A stretch of 64,000 nt of DNA from an uncultured Pirellulaceae bacterium (GTDB lineage Bacteria > Planctomycetota > Planctomycetia > Pirellulales > Pirellulaceae): NCBI GenBank assembly GCA_937928555.1, contig CALFWR010000025.1:1-64000 (forward strand), read 5' to 3'. This document shows, in pieces, positions 63,931-64,000 of the stretch. A program made the translations under genes and the position numbers. The notes beneath the pieces are model-generated. The model did no database searches, was not told the DNA's origin, and saw only the letters and a list, made by a program, of their open reading frames with translations. The number at the start of each line of letters is the position of its first letter. Position 1 is the first letter of the stretch.

Positions 63931-64000
63931 CGTTGTCCGACATTGGACAGCGTCGAATCCAAACAAAGTTCGTTCAAGTTCTGTACCGTCGATTGACCGC

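Overview
Most of this window (about 3.8 kb to the end) reads as the chromosome of a Planctomycete, probably Pirellulaceae-like. The evidence is the gene content: a DUF1559 pseudopilin, a PSCyt1/DUF1549/DUF1553 protein with a DUF1501 partner behind an ECF sigma factor and a FecR/LamG protein, two PEP-CTERM proteins, Tat-exported Gfo/Idh/MocA and TIM-barrel proteins, a DUF1570 protein, and moderate GC with short palindromic intergenic repeats. The first ~3.8 kb differ: they are visibly AT-richer and carry a partial glycosyltransferase, two SAM methyltransferases and an aldehyde dehydrogenase broken by one in-frame stop. The change is abrupt near 3,785-3,800, so this part is either a foreign island or a chimeric contig join.

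Layout. 4-9.5 kb: DoxX/HTTM-like membrane protein, Tat-exported TIM-barrel isomerase, small conserved-looking ORF, Cys/Met-metabolism PLP enzyme, LysM protein. 10-15.5 kb: tgt-yajC-secDF export operon. 15.8-18.7 kb: PEP-CTERM protein, secreted unknown, NAD kinase. 19-25 kb: dxs and a prenyl synthase (isoprenoids), an EEP nuclease, aromatic amino acid hydroxylase, hemC. 25.3-28.5 kb: comF, an LptF/G permease, second PEP-CTERM protein. 28.8-32.7 kb: xseA convergent with mutS. 33-35.5 kb: Wzz/BY-kinase fusion. 35.9-39.3 kb: HEAT lipoprotein, DacZ-like diadenylate cyclase, NAD(P)HX epimerase, FmdB protein, LRAT-like protein. 39.4-45.9 kb: ECF sigma / FecR-LamG / PSCyt1-DUF1549-DUF1553 / DUF1501 operon. 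46-53 kb: PqiB/PqiA pair, bioA, xseB, secreted coiled coil, orphan ABC permease. 53.3-59.3 kb: DUF1570 protein, GDPD-like protein, unknown, Gfo/Idh/MocA protein, tryptophan 2,3-dioxygenase, PDZ protein. 59.5-63.9 kb: kynurenine 3-monooxygenase, inositol monophosphatase, DUF1559 pseudopilin.

The most distinctive structure is a dispersed ~186 bp element. Five full-length copies and one truncated copy have 16 bp terminal inverted repeats (CCCGGATTATTCACGA). Three copies have perfect, mutually different 5 bp target duplications, and a fourth matches at 4 of 5. It has no transposase and behaves like a MITE. Copies sit just downstream of genes: one lands on a stop codon, one supplies the C-terminus of ComF, and one separates a PEP-CTERM gene from its terminator. 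Other points of interest are a TGT enzyme without the usual zinc cysteines, a DacZ-like cyclase with variant motifs, a possible attenuator with a Phe-rich mini-ORF ahead of kmo, a MADKE repeat in SecDF and a Tyr-Gly repeat tail on the BY-kinase.

I saw no tRNA, rRNA or CRISPR array, but could only scan by eye.
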